Part shown: positions 1 to 10,954 of the stretch, one piece after another
How positions within the stretch are numbered: position 1 is the stretch's first letter
Layout of the letters: every line of letters begins with the position of its first letter
NCBI GenBank assembly: GCA_027579435.1
Contig: JANBPK010001338.1
Coordinates: 1-22,536, forward strand
DNA from: Candolleomyces eurysporus
Lineage: Eukaryota; Basidiomycota; Agaricomycetes; Agaricales; Psathyrellaceae
Reading direction: 5' to 3'
Length of the DNA stretch: 22,536 bases
Notes under the pieces: model-generated
Told to the model about the DNA's origin: nothing
Seen by the model: the letters and a program-made list of their open reading frames with translations, nothing else
Databases searched by the model: none
Made by a program: the position numbers and the translations under genes

Positions 1-2300
1 AACTCCTCAGCTTCGTCAAGGACACATATACCGGGGATTGGGAATCCGTTATGAACCGTATCATGGACTCGATCGAACGCGACACCACCCTCANTGTCGG
101 TATGAACAACTACCAAGACTTTTGTCGAGGGCTTGAGCAAGCAGGCCTGTACAAAATCGTCCCGGATCCCAAATCATTCGCATCCGCCCCGCGCGATTTC
201 TGCTTCCAAGGCTGGGAGGACATACCTAAACTTGTTTGTGTCATCCTCGTTGTCCCCCGCGACAACATCCAGCGGCTCTTGGACGACTCGGACAGAATAC
301 AGACGCCCAACCTCCAATGCGAAGTCAGATTGATCAACGGCCACAGCGTCTTCACCGCCTTCCAACCTGTCTTTGGAACGATCGAGGAACTCGACACGAC
401 CACAAAGAGCGTCGTCATTGACGAAGATCCAGACGGCTGGCGAGGTAAGAGCGACCTCATCGTGCACTTCCTCGCCCCCGCCTGGCTCTTTGTGCAAAGA
501 CCCGCTGGCGAGATCAAAATCGGCCTCAACATGTTCGGGATGTCTGCCGTGATGGGCTTTATGTCCAAGCTGGGTATGCATCTGTCGATTTATTCGACTA
601 CGCTGAAGGATAAGAAGAGGGCTTTTATATTGAGAGACCGACCGAGGGTTGCTTCGCAGACGGTCTCCCAAGATGGAAGCCCAGGCCTTTCGTCTGAGTT
701 GACGCAAAGGCCGACTCCTCTGATGCACGGGATAGGATCTCGCCAACCCGTGTCGCTCAAGTTCCAAGGGACTCAGGTTGCGTCTTTTACTATTCGGTGT
801 CCTATTACCGATGACAAGGCGAAGAGTACGCTTTCCGATAAAGCGACTCAGGTTGAAGTAAAACCGGCATCGGTGACCGCCGTTCGTGTTTCATTCAAAG
901 GTTTCCAAACGACGATATACTTTCCATACCCAGTGGTCAATTCTTCATTAATAACTCGGATTGCTAGAAAGTCGTCTTATGTTGAGGTACGAGTTTTAGG
1001 ATTCTATACTTCATTCGCCAGTGTGCTCATTGAGTTCTTGCAGGTTGAAGGACGGGTTAACGACACACCAAAGGTTCCTGTTGACCTCAATCCATTCCCT
1101 GTCGTCGTGACACCAAACGGCACACGCCAACTGAGCATGCATTACCTCGCACTCGACCACCTCCCTGCATTCCGAAGTCCGTTCCCTAATATCAATAACG
1201 ATCTATCCAGCTGGCTCAAGCCCCACTTCGTTCTCTCAATGTCCGAGGAAAAGAAAGCCGCCGACACCCTCGGAAAGCCTTCTGGGCTCTTAGACATGAA
1301 AGAAAGCGTCGTGCACATCTTCCTCAACTTCTTCGAGAAACTCAAAGGCAAGCCGGTACTCATGAATCTCGCCGACCCGGAGAACGGCGGAGTCTACACC
1401 ATGATCTTCGTCAGCTCCGTCCGAGTGGACTTGACGGGCCATACCATCGTAGCTGATGCCTGCGTCTTACCTCTCACCGTCCCGCTTATATCTCAAAAGT
1501 CATTCCAGAAAGCGCTTCAGGATCTCCAAAAGAGCTCGTCGAGCGCCAGTGACGCAAGCCAGGTTCATATCAAGACACCCGAGCATGAAGTCCCGTGGTG
1601 GCAAGCTTTCCTACCGACCGTTGTCGAACGATGTCGAACGTGGAAGCATAGCCCCAAAAAGTGCGAGTACAAGACGGAAGGACGCGTCCCGCGAAGTCTC
1701 AAAATNNGGGGAGGACCCTCTGTGCAGCTGCGGCNNGGGTNAAACCTTGGACAATTCGATCAAGTCGAAGAGTGGAGGCCTTTTAGGCCGTTTGTTACTC
1801 GAGCGGCTATTGGGTTCCCATTCCCGACTTCTATTCAGGGTAATACTGCTGCTGAGCTGAAGGGGATGCTCAATGACTCTAAAAAGGAGATCGTGGACAA
1901 AGAGGATTCGTGTAAGAGGTGCAGGCAGCCCGGGAAGCCGAAGTTGTTGGTTTGTTCGAGGTGTAAGGGAGTCAAGTATTGTTCTGCGCAGTGTCAGAAG
2001 GCGGATTGGAAGGCGCATAAGGGTGCTTGTGGTAAGTAAAAAGCTTTTTGGATCGAGATCATGTAGCCCAAAATGAATGTATAGTTGTTTCGCACGTAGT
2101 ACTTGCATGAGGTTTGGGACAACGTATATAGGTGCCGATGATCTAAAAGTTGGATGGCGTAGCTTCCATGTCTTGAACTTACAGTTGAATCGTACCGCCT
2201 GCCTAAAAAGACCGTGCAATTAGGTTGAAATATCCTTCTTACAACGAGCATCCGGCGCGTATTGCATAAGACAAGCGACTTTCAAATTCCGCTCTATTCA
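1..2300 (+). repeat. Tandem duplication, MYND copy 1
   Basis: Left copy of a direct tandem duplication; it matches 4326-6655 over coding sequence, intron and 3' flank. Position 1 aligns with 4326. The match covers the 57-nt intron and about 260 bp past the stop codon, then fades near 2300 (partner near 6655). By eye the copies are roughly 85-90% identical, so the duplication is not very recent. The left end of the unit lies outside the window. Confidence 0.9.
3..2039 (+). CDS. MYND-type zinc-finger protein (DUF4470/MYND family), 5' end missing
   Basis: C-terminal 659 residues of a fungal MYND-finger protein; the start lies left of the window. Coding segments are 3-986 and 1044-2039, joined across a 57-nt intron (GTACGA...TTGCAG, phase 0). 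The frame continues upstream of the ATG at 51, matching the interior of the paralogue at 4328, so that ATG is not the start. The last ~40 residues form a MYND finger (CKRC, CSRC, YCSAQC, then H and C), known in this class as a zinc-binding protein-interaction module; partners are unknown. The intron is a multiple of three without a stop and can be read through. Ambiguous bases at 1706-1707, 1735-1736 and 1741 enclose a patch that is one base longer, then one base shorter, than the paralogue, so about 12 residues are read in the wrong frame. N94 falls in a codon without shifting the frame. Confidence 0.85.
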   Translation, partial: LLSFVKDTYTGDWESVMNRIMDSIERDTTLXVGMNNYQDFCRGLEQAGLYKIVPDPKSFASAPRDFCFQGWEDIPKLVCVILVVPRDNIQRLLDDSDRIQTPNLQCEVRLINGHSVFTAFQPVFGTIEELDTTTKSVVIDEDPDGWRGKSDLIVHFLAPAWLFVQRPAGEIKIGLNMFGMSAVMGFMSKLGMHLSIYSTTLKDKKRAFILRDRPRVASQTVSQDGSPGLSSELTQRPTPLMHGIGSRQPVSLKFQGTQVASFTIRCPITDDKAKSTLSDKATQVEVKPASVTAVRVSFKGFQTTIYFPYPVVNSSLITRIARKSSYVEVRVLGFYTSFASVLIEFLQVEGRVNDTPKVPVDLNPFPVVVTPNGTRQLSMHYLALDHLPAFRSPFPNINNDLSSWLKPHFVLSMSEEKKAADTLGKPSGLLDMKESVVHIFLNFFEKLKGKPVLMNLADPENGGVYTMIFVSSVRVDLTGHTIVADACVLPLTVPLISQKSFQKALQDLQKSSSSASDASQVHIKTPEHEVPWWQAFLPTVVERCRTWKHSPKKCEYKTEGRVPRSLKXXGGPSVQLRXGXNLGQFDQVEEWRPFRPFVTRAAIGFPFPTSIQGNTAAELKGMLNDSKKEIVDKEDSCKRCRQPGKPKLLVCSRCKGVKYCSAQCQKADWKAHKGACGK

Positions 2301-2654
2301 TGCAATGTCAAAATTGACACACCGGGATTCTAGAATTGCTGTCAGCGACACCATGCCAAACCCAACGCCGGCTGAAGTAGCGATGGGTGCCCATTCTTAT
2401 CCAATTGTATTTACCAGGAGCCACGGCCTGATCTTGTATTTTATTTTATTTTCTACCCACATCACAGAGCTACGTTCAACGACGCTAAAATTATCGAGAA
2501 AATTGGGGAATATAGCCAGGTTTCCGATATATGCAAGGACCAAGTCGATTTGTACAACTACCAGGATTAGGCTTGCCGCAGCACGCAGCTTTGGAACCTT
2601 TGTTTGGCGACTTCTCTATCGGTCGACGCTGCTTTCTTGCCACCACCACCAGCA
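2040..2654. other. Intergenic region between the two MYND genes
   Basis: The first ~260 bp are the duplicated 3' flank of MYND gene 1 and recur after gene 2 (6381-6655), including GTATATAGGTGCCGATGATC. The remaining ~350 bp are unique in the window and should hold the promoter and 5' leader of gene 2. I see no convincing core promoter element. The coding frame is open upstream of 2655 but has no ATG there, so nothing supports an earlier start. Confidence 0.6.
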
Positions 2655-5600
2655 ATGGCTCATCCTGTGCTCTGGTCACCCCAGCTACACCTTTATCCCA
2701 TCGGAAATACTCCAGCCATATCGCTGGCTGAGTGTCTGCCTCTTGATGAGGATGGGGCCATTCTGGTACTTGGATGTGGCGATCCAAGAAGCACTCTGTA
2801 TACTATCGACTCTGATTCAAAGACTCGTAAGCCAAATATTCCAAGGCAGCGCGGAAAACAATTAAGAAGCGTTCCTTCACCTATCTCTAGCGTTCAACAG
2901 GGCCCTTGACTTCACTTTCTGTGACAACGAGCCCTCAATCCTAGGTGAGTGGCTCTCAACGCCTGGCACGCACCGGTAAATACTAACTTCTTCTTTGAGC
3001 CCGAAACATCTTCATCTACACGCTGCTGTTCGACCAGTGCGATGACGAAACCATCCGGTGTCTTTGGAAGATATATCTCGACATTTTCGTCGACAAGCCA
3101 TCCTACGATCTCATCGTTTCGCACTGCAAAACGTTGCTCCAGCTATCCAATAGTTCGGAGGAATGGGAATCAAGTCCATATGGCGATGTCATCAAGTTTT
3201 GCACAAAGGATACGTTGGCCGTTGTTCGCAAGTACTGGAACTTATACCTTCTGAAAGACCAGACTCCCACGGCAACGAAAGCAGGCGTTCTCCAAAAGAT
3301 GAAAAAGGTGGCCAAGTCAATCGACAGTGCCGACAGGTCAGCCATGAGGTCAGCGGGCATCATGGCCCTGCAGATGTCCACTTTTGGCCCTGACCACTAC
3401 AAACATTACTGGAAGCACGGCGTTACGGGTACCGAGCTTGCGGAGATCAGTAGCGCAACCCGCGTCAATCCAACCCTCCTCTATTCGTCCGCTGGTAACA
3501 AGTTCAATGTCCATTACGGTACAGATCCTATCCTGTGCTTCCATCTCGACCCTGCCCTCGCTCCAATGCAAAATGTTCAAGACACTCCAGCGCAGGATAT
3601 GACTGCGATGATTTCAGCGATCAAGTCGCAGTTTTTCGCTTGGGGCCGCAGCTTCCACAACCGAATGAACTCCGTCAATTCCAAGGTTCAGCTTCGCTTC
3701 TTCGCAGGAAATGCGATCACGCTCTGCAAAGCCCTTCGATATGTCGCTCAGACAGGATACCTCGACACCCCGGAATACACGAACACATGGGGTGGATCAA
3801 CCATATCTTTCGTCGATCACTACCTTCCAGATTCGTCTGCCCACCCTCCTCCCACCTTCAATGTGATCGAAACATCAAATATCGGAGATCACCTTGGTTT
3901 CCTCAACCTCCTTCTTACCACTGCCCCGCTTTTGAAGCGAGACACAACATCCGTCCTCTTCACTCATTCCCTTCTTGCGTCGAGAGGAAGTGACCGTCAC
4001 GTATCCGTCTTGCAGAAGACTGGCCTCGAGGTTCCAATCCTTTCTTTGTTGTTCGGTCTGGTACCAGAACGCGCAGTATCCCAGATCACGTCGCAGTCCA
4101 TTTCCCAAGAACTGGTGCTATCTGCCATGAATGATTCTCCTCAAAACCGAGAGTTCAACTGCTGGCGCGTATCAGCGCCCGAAGCTCCGAGCCAAGGATA
4201 CAGCTTTACTTGCGACGCCACCGAGCTAGTAAATACGCTATTTTCCGCCTACCTCAAAATGTTCGAGGATGAAGGTCTAGGCGGAATGCACGTTCTTAAA
4301 CATTACATCCGCGATACTTTCATCGAACTCCTTTGCTTCGTCAAGGACGCATACACCGGCGATTGGGGATTCGTTATGTATCATATCACAGACTCGATCC
4401 AGCGCGACACCACCCTCATGATTGGCAGGAACAACTACCAAGACCTTTGTCGAGGCCTTGAGCAAGCAGGCCTGTGCAAAATCGTTCCGGATCCCGAATG
4501 GCTTGCANCCCCCCCCACGCGACTTCTGCTTCCAAGGCTGGGAGGGCATACCTAAAATCATCTGTGTTGTCCTCGTTGTTCCCCGCGACAACATCCAGCG
4601 GCTCTTAGACGACTCGGATGAAATAAGGACGCACACCCTCCAATGCGAAGTCAATTTGGTCAGCTTGAACGTTCAAAACGTCTTCACCGCCTTCCAACCT
4701 GTCTTTGGAACAATCAAGAAACTCGATCCGGCCCCCACCCCCACAAAAGAGACCGTCGTCATTCGCGAAGATCCGGACGGGTGGCAAGGAAAGAGCGATC
4801 TCATCACGCACTTCTTTGCTCCCGCTTGGATCTTCGTGCAACGACCTACTAGTGAGATCGAAGTCGGCCTTAATATGTTCGGGGTGTCTGCCATGATGAG
4901 CCTCAAGTCCAAGCTGGGTAGGCGCCTGTCGATTTATTCGACTACGCTGAAGGATCAGGAAAGAGCTTTTATAGTGAGAGATCGACCGAAGGTTGCTTCG
5001 CAGACGGTCTCTCAAGATAGAAGCCCAGGCCTCTCGTCTGGGTTGGTGCAAAGGCCGGCTCCTCTGATGCATGGGATAGGATCTCGCCAGCCCGTGTCGC
5101 TCAAGTTTCAAGGGACTCGGGTTGCGTCTTTTACTATTCGGTGTTCTATTACCGATGATAAGGCGAAGAGCTTACTTTCCGATAAAGCGACTGAGGTTGA
5201 AGTAAAACCAGTATCGGTGACCGCCGTGCGCGTTTCGTTCACCGGCTTCGAATCGACGATATACTTCCCATATCCAGTGGTCCAGTCTTCATTGGTGACT
5301 AGGATTGCTAGAAAGTCGTCCTACATTGAGGTATGAAGTTTAGGATTCTATCCTTTGTTCGCCAATGTGCTCATTGGGTTCTTGTAGGTTGAAGGGCGGG
5401 TTGCCCACACACCAAAGGTCCCTGTTGAACTCAATCTCTTCCCTGTTATCGTGACACCAAACGGTCCACGCCAACTGAGTATGCATTACCTCGCACTCGA
5501 CAATCTCCCTGCGTTCCGAACACCGTTCCCCAATGTCGACAACAATATATCCCCCTGGCTCAACTCTCACTTCCTTCTCTCTACGTCTGAGGAAAAGAAA

Positions 5601-6380
5601 GCCGCCGACACGTTCGGAAAGCCTTCTGGGCTGCTGTGCATGAAAGAGAATATCGTGCACCTCTTCCTCAATTTCTTCGAGAAATTGAAAGGCAAGCCGG
5701 CACTCATGAATCTCACCGACTCGGAGAACGGTGGAGTTTACACCATGATCTTCGTCAGCTGTGTCCGAGTGGACTTGACGGACCATACCATTGTAGCTGA
5801 CGCCTGCGTCTTACCTCTCACCGTCCCACTTACATCTCAAAAATCATTCCAGAAAGCGCTTCAGGGTCTCCAAAAGGGCTCATCGAGCACCAATGACACG
5901 ATGCAGGTTCAAATCCAAACACCTGAACATGAAGTCTCGTGGTGGCAATATTTTCTCCCAACCGTTGTTGAGCGATGTCGAACGTGGAACCATAGCTCCA
6001 ACAAGTGCGAATACCAGACTGAAGGACGCGTCCCGCGAAGTCTCAAAAGGGGGCAGGACCCTCTGTGCAGTTGTGGTCGAGGTAAAGACCTTGGAAAATT
6101 TGATGAGGTCGAAGAGTGGAGGCCTTTCAAGCCGGTTGTCACTCGAGCTGCTATTGGGTTCCCATTCCCGACTTCTGCCCAGGCTATTACTGCTGCTGAG
6201 CTGAAGGGGATGCTTGACTTTGGGAAAGAGATAGTGGACAAAGAGGATTCGTGTAAGAAATGCGGGCAACCCGGGAAGCCGAAGTTGTTGGTTTGTTCGA
6301 GGTGTAAAGGAGTCAAGTATTGTTCTGCGCAGTGTCAGAAGGCGGATTGGAAGGTGCATAAGAGTGCTTGTGATAAGTAA
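2655..6380 (+). CDS. DUF4470/MYND-type zinc-finger protein, complete, four exons
   Basis: Exons 2655-2826, 2891-2944, 3000-5330 and 5388-6380. Introns are 64, 55 and 57 nt with GT-AG ends; intron 2 carries a clear branch site TACTAAC at 2981-2987. Removing one base at the ambiguous site near 4508 gives exactly 1183 codons (1182 aa). The N-terminus (YPIGNTPAISL, then LVLGCGDPR at residues ~37-45, then RALDFTFCD) is the DUF4470 signature of fungal MYND proteins; LGCGDPR resembles a Rossmann-type loop, which is only suggestive. A long middle region of unknown function follows, and the last ~40 residues are a MYND finger (CKKC, CSRC, YCSAQC, H, C). The ATG at 2655 has G at -3 and +4 and is the first in frame. 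N4508 next to a run of C adds one base relative to gene 1 and splits the reading frame; this is probably a sequence error. The biological role is unknown. Confidence 0.85.
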
Positions 6381-6655
6381 AAGCTTCTTGGATCGAGATT
6401 ATGTTGCCCAAAATGAATGTATAGCTGTTTCGCACGTAGTACTTGCATGAGGTTTGGGACAACGTATATAGGTGCCGATGATCTAAAGTTGCAATTGGAT
6501 GGCGTAGCTTCCATGTCTTGAACTTGCATTTGAATCGTACCGCCTGCCTAAAAAGACCGTGCAATTAGGTTGAAATATCCTCCTTACAACGAGCATCTAG
6601 CGGGTATTGCGTAAGACAAGCATCATCAAGCAACTTTCAAATCCCGCTCTGTTGC
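4326..6655 (+). repeat. Tandem duplication, MYND copy 2
   Basis: Right copy of the direct duplication described at 1-2300. It starts inside MYND gene 2 only because copy 1 is cut by the window edge; the true unit is about 4.33 kb. The copies differ by substitutions and a few small indels, including an in-frame insertion near 4735. Confidence 0.9.
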
Positions 6656-7156
6656 AAGCCCGATCAGTGACGACAAATTTGAACCACCATTGACCTCAGC
6701 GAGTGGCATGGAAGAGATGGAGTGCAAGTTAGTGCAGGAAATGATATTGCACTCATACATACGGGTAATTCATCAGCAATCGCAGGCGGGAACAGATCAA
6801 CTGACTGGTTGACCAACAAGGGAGTCTGCTCGCGTTTGCGAAACTTAGACGCCCAAATCTCGACAGCGAGCATGAACAGCCTGTTTTATGGGAAGGAGTT
6901 CCCAGGAGACTTACAGCAGTTACCCATATGAGGCTGCTCAGGCCTTCGTTCCTTCCCAACCTACACACCGCTATCCGATCCTCGCTCTACACGATCTTCT
7001 CAGCATCTCAGAAAGCAGAAAAGCGGGAAACACCTGTGATCGAAAGTAATATACCGGTAGCTATCGGCGACTAGTACGTGTGAGTACTGTACAGCTCACG
7101 CTGTTTACACTATCTCTCAGGTTCTGATTGTCTGACTATTGTTCACCCAGTGACCC
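6381..7156. other. Intergenic region upstream of the NLR-like gene
   Basis: 6381-6655 is the duplicated 3' flank of the MYND genes. 6656-7156 is unique and should hold the promoter of the NLR-like gene. Near 7080-7105 there is a small dyad, GTGAG...CTCAC around the palindrome CTGTACAG, which could be a protein-binding site but is too short to claim. No coding sequence is supported here. Confidence 0.5.
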
Positions 7157-9998
7157 ATGAGCTTCTTTCAAGGATCGCAAAATACACATATAGACAATTT
7201 CTTTGTCTACCAAGTGTATGGAGATTTCCACAGTGCCGAGCAGAAGAGTAAGTTGGTCGCCTATTAGTCCCTGCAGAAAACGATCTAACACCTTATCTTC
7301 AGGTTTGTTCGACATTCTTCAGCCCATCACCGATGCATCCCATACTCGCGATCGAAAGCGATCACCTCCCGACTCTGCTTGCTTTCCTGGCACGAGATTA
7401 CAGGTGGTCAAGAACATTAATACCTGGGCGAGGAGCCCGATCGAGACCGAGTCGGAACCTCATCTGCGCTGGACGCATGGCTATGTTGGCTGTGGCAAAT
7501 CCTCCATATCTCAAGAGGTCAGCGACACGTCCGAGCAGGAGGGTAGACCGGTCATAAGTTTCTTTTTCTTCCGGAATGCGGGCGATAGGAGCAAGATTTG
7601 GAGGCTCGCCACGACCTTAGCAAGCCAAATGGCGGTGGTTATCCCCGAGACTGAACCGCTCATACGTTCAGCTGTACAGGGCAACCCGGCGTTGCTGAGG
7701 CAAGACGAGGGAGATATTTCGCTACGGATCCGAATGCAGTGCTTGGTATATGCACCGTTCAAAGCTGCCGTCCAGCGAGGGACAACGATCGAGGCTTTGG
7801 CGCAAGGTCCACTTCTCATCGTACTGGATGGGTTGGACGAGTGTAGTAATAAAGATGAAGTTCAGGAACTCATCGACGGCATGCTCCTATTCTTCAAGGA
7901 AAATCCCTTTATACCCCTCCGCGTTTTCATCACAAGCCGGGTGGAACAGCACATTCAATCCCGCTTGCGTGTCCCAGGAGTCCAGCTGGATGACCTCATG
8001 GATCATTGTTCCGACGAGGACATCGCCACCTTCCTGGACATCCTTTTCGAGGATGGATGTAGGCGGGACCCTATCATTCAAGCGTACGTTCACTAACACG
8101 GAGAATGGCCTACTCGAGGCGATCGACGCAAGCTTGTTCAGCACATTGGAGGATCGTTCATTTTCGCATCGGCAGTGTTCAAGTTCATCAAGGGAGCAGA
8201 CACAGAAGGCAGCCATCCAACGACACCGATGGACCGGCTTCCCTTGGCCCTCAAGATGAATCCTGGCCTAGATGGGCTTTACGCACAGACTCTAGCCGGT
8301 TCCGAGCACCTCCCCCACTTCTCCAACATCATATCAACTATTGCCCTGTTAGAAGCACCCCTCCCGACATCAGGAATTGCAGAACTCTTGGGAATACGTA
8401 CCTATGAGGTCGTCAACGTCCTCGTGAACTTGCAAGCAATCATTCAGGTTCCAGGGACGGACGATATTCCTGTCACACTCTGCCACACCTCCCTCCGCGA
8501 CTTCCTGACTACCCAAAGTCGATCAGGTAGTTTCTTTGCACCTCCGTCCCATCATGTTCGCCTCTTCTTTTGTTGCCTTGAGAGTCAACTCAAGCATCTG
8601 CGACGGGATCCTGGATTATTCATTCGCCCTCCTGAACAGATCCCCGCCGCGGCGTCCTATGCCCTTAGGTACTCGAGGGCTCATTCAAACGGCGGACAAA
8701 GCTTCTTCCAGCTTTCGGAGTGCGATGATGCCGTCCGCTTATGTCGTACTGCCCTTGCACTCCAACCTGGTACCCTCGAGCTGATTGCAGCCCTGGCCAA
8801 TGCAGTCCATACCTATGCCAATCGGGCACGATCTGCTCCTCACCTTGCTGAAGCCATTTCCCTGTTCCGTGAAGCACTCAAACTTCCACCATCCCGCCAT
8901 CTGGACCGCCCAGAGTTACTCCACAACCTTGGCAGTGCGCTCGTAAATCGTCATATGCGCACGGGAGCCATGGCTGACCTTGAGGACGCCGTTTCCCTGC
9001 ATCGTGAAGCACTCATGCTTCGACCATCCCCTCATTCGGATCGTGGACTCTCCGTCACCTGCCTTGGAAATACACTCCTGGATCGTTATCGGCGCGTAGG
9101 AACCATCGCTGACCTCGAGGAGGCCATTTCCCTGCTTCGTGAAGCACTTGAACTTCGACAATTTTCTCCCAAATTTCGGTCACGCTCATTCGGAAACCTC
9201 GGCACTGCAGTTCTGGATCGTTATCGGCGCACAGGAACTATGGTTGACCTTGAAGAAGCCATTTCCCTGCATCGTGAAGCTCTCAGACACCAACCACCCC
9301 CACATCCCAATCGTCTACTTTCGCTCGACGATCTCGGATTTGCATTCCAGGATCGCTATCGGCGCACAGGAACCATAGCTGACCTTGAAGATGCTATTTC
9401 CGTTCATCGTGAATACCTCGACCTTGTCCGATTCCCCAATCCAGGCAGCTGGAGGGTGCACGACGATCTTGGAAATGCACTCCTGAAACGTTTCCAGCGC
9501 GCAGGGGCCATGGCTGACCTGGAGGAAGCCATTTCCATATGTCGTGAAGCACTGAAACATCGGCCGATTCACCATCCAGATCGCTTACTTGCCCTCAAAA
9601 GTCTCGGCATTGCACTCTTGCATCGCTACAAGTGCACACAGACCTTGGCTGACCTTGAGGAGGCGGTATCCCTGCATCGTGAAGCCCTTGAACTTTCACC
9701 ATTCCCCCATCCACAGCGCTCAGCTTTACTCCACTACCTTGTCTTATCCCTCCAGTCCATATATATAAGGACCCATACATTCTCCCAACTCCGAGAGGCC
9801 ATATCTCACTGCGAGGAACTTCTCGTGTCTTGTTACCCTGTTGGACACCAGCGTCGAGCGATAGAGCTCCGCTCCTTAATTTCTCTCCTCCAGTTGAGCT
9901 TCGATGCTACGGGGAACGCAGAAGACTTCCGCAGAATTGCAACGTTGAGAGAAGAAGCAAGTCAATTAGCAGCTTCACCTATGGAGTCTACGACATGA
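7157..9998 (+). CDS. NLR-like protein: NACHT NTPase plus TPR repeats, interrupted by an in-frame TAA
   Basis: Exon 1 is 7157-7247, a 55-nt intron (GTAAGT, branch CTAAC) follows, and exon 2 is 7303-9998. Without the stop the product would be 928 aa. The short N-terminus begins MSFFQGSQNTHIDNFF, as in many Agaricomycete NLRs. The NACHT part shows Walker A (GYVGCGKSS, residues ~97-105), Walker B (LLIVLDGLDEC) and the sensor-like FITSR. After IGGSFIFASAVFKFI and MNPGLDGLYAQTL come eight TPR-like repeats. TAA at 8094-8096 interrupts the segment where related proteins usually read Y-(V/I)-H-S-H-G-x-W-P; TCA to TAA would explain it in one change. The downstream frame stays open for 634 codons. I tried donor and acceptor pairs around 8084-8141; none gives a normal-length, in-frame intron that keeps the conserved residues. 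Either a nonsense allele, a recent pseudogene, or a 294-aa NACHT-only product. Family role (known): signalling NTPases of fungal non-self recognition. Confidence 0.8.
8838..9917 (+). repeat. Eight TPR-like repeats, 135-nt (45-aa) period
   Basis: Units begin at 8838, 8973, 9108, 9243, 9378, 9513, 9648 and 9783, an exact 135-nt spacing with no indels. The core protein motif is ADLEEAISLHREALEL followed by DRYRRTGT before the next unit. The first and last units are the most diverged, while the middle ones share long DNA words such as CGTTATCGGCGC. The array forms the C-terminal sensor-like part of the NLR-like gene. The similarity between units would allow unequal crossing over. Confidence 0.9.
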
Positions 9999-10393
9999 TT
10001 GTGTGTCAATCCAGGGGCCGGTAGCAGGGGGAACATGCTTCCCAGAGTTGCATGGACATTGTTTTCGTTTTTCCGTGAATCTTTTTTACACCAGCGACAT
10101 TTTTAGTCTATATAGCCACCGCACTTATGAGTCTCTAGTACTATTCCGTTTACTATGTCATAATACCACGGATGCCTACCCATTACACCGAACAGATGCC
10201 AGCCCGATGGTTTCCTTTGTACCGTGCTTCAAGTCGGATGGCTATGCCTGTGGAACTGGTGCACGGCAACGCTGAAACGAGCTTTTATCCGCCAATTTGA
10301 ACACGCTTCACATTTATGATCTCTTTTCTTTGAGTCTAGGAATGAGGATCAGACGTACCTGTGGGAAGTGGCCGCTGCTTCGCACGGCAGTGG

Positions 10394-10411
10394 TCCGAGG
10401 CATTTTGACTC
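10394..10411 (-). repeat. 18-nt dispersed repeat, inverted copy
   Basis: Reverse complement of GAGTCAAAATGCCTCGGA, which also occurs at 10601 and 12619. All three copies are perfect over 18 nt. Flanking sequence is not clearly shared, so this is a short motif rather than a full element. Confidence 0.7.
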
Positions 10412-10600
10412 CACCAGTATGCGAAATACTTTCAGAGCTTTGACATTGAAGGTTAACGAGGGGACCAGCCAACGTGAAGTTTGAACCCAAGAAAGAGAGC
10501 GGGGAACACCGACGGGAAACAGCCGTGCCGCTGTTGGTTCCTGCACATGCCGCGCATCCATCTTGACGCCTGGAATCTGCATGTATGAACCCGAGTCACC

Positions 10601-10618
10601 GAGTCAAAATGCCTCGGA
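10601..10618 (+). repeat. 18-nt dispersed repeat, direct copy
   Basis: Perfect copy of GAGTCAAAATGCCTCGGA, directly preceded by a partial extra CCGAGTCA at 10591. It forms an inverted pair with the copy at 10394, about 190 bp apart, upstream of the membrane-protein gene. Confidence 0.7.
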
Positions 10619-10954
10619 ATGTCTTCGAAAGGAACGGGTTGTAAGGAGTAAAGAAGATTTAGTATCAACGATGGTGAGCATCGTGCAATGTACCTTGAAG
10701 ATGAAATGCGATTTGGCATGATAGGTGTCTTAGCCTCAGCGTGTCTCGCACCTGCAAGACTCGGGTGTAGCACGAGGCCGTTCGCATCTACAAATAGTAT
10801 AGTACAAGATGGGCTCCAATGGACCGCATGGCGTTTGAATGGGCGTCGTCTCTGACGATGCCTATCATAACGTAGCTCTTGCATTCCCCAAGTCAATAAA
10901 GAAAGTACCGGTGGCATTTTGGTTTCTGTTACAGCAGCCCACACCTCGTTGAAT

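Larger units (their letters stand above)
9999..10954. other. Intergenic region, no gene recognised
   Basis: About 950 bp between the NLR-like stop and the membrane-protein start. It has open frames on both strands but none shows a recognisable domain or splice structure. It holds two inverted copies of an 18-nt repeat (10394-10411 and 10601-10618). The right end should include the promoter and leader of the membrane-protein gene. Confidence 0.5.

Noticed and set aside
110..767. Long minus-strand open frames inside the MYND genes
   Set aside because: Antisense shadows of conserved coding sequence; the same shadows recur in the paralogue.
2604..2654. Upstream extension of MYND gene 2
   Set aside because: The frame is open but begins with TTG and has no ATG; the family normally starts close to the MAHPVLW equivalent at 2655.
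8084..8141. Intron that would remove the TAA in the NLR-like gene
   Set aside because: GTACGT at 8084 is a good donor, but all nearby AGs give the wrong phase; the in-phase donor at 8088 is weak, gives at most a 54-nt intron and would delete the conserved EWP region.
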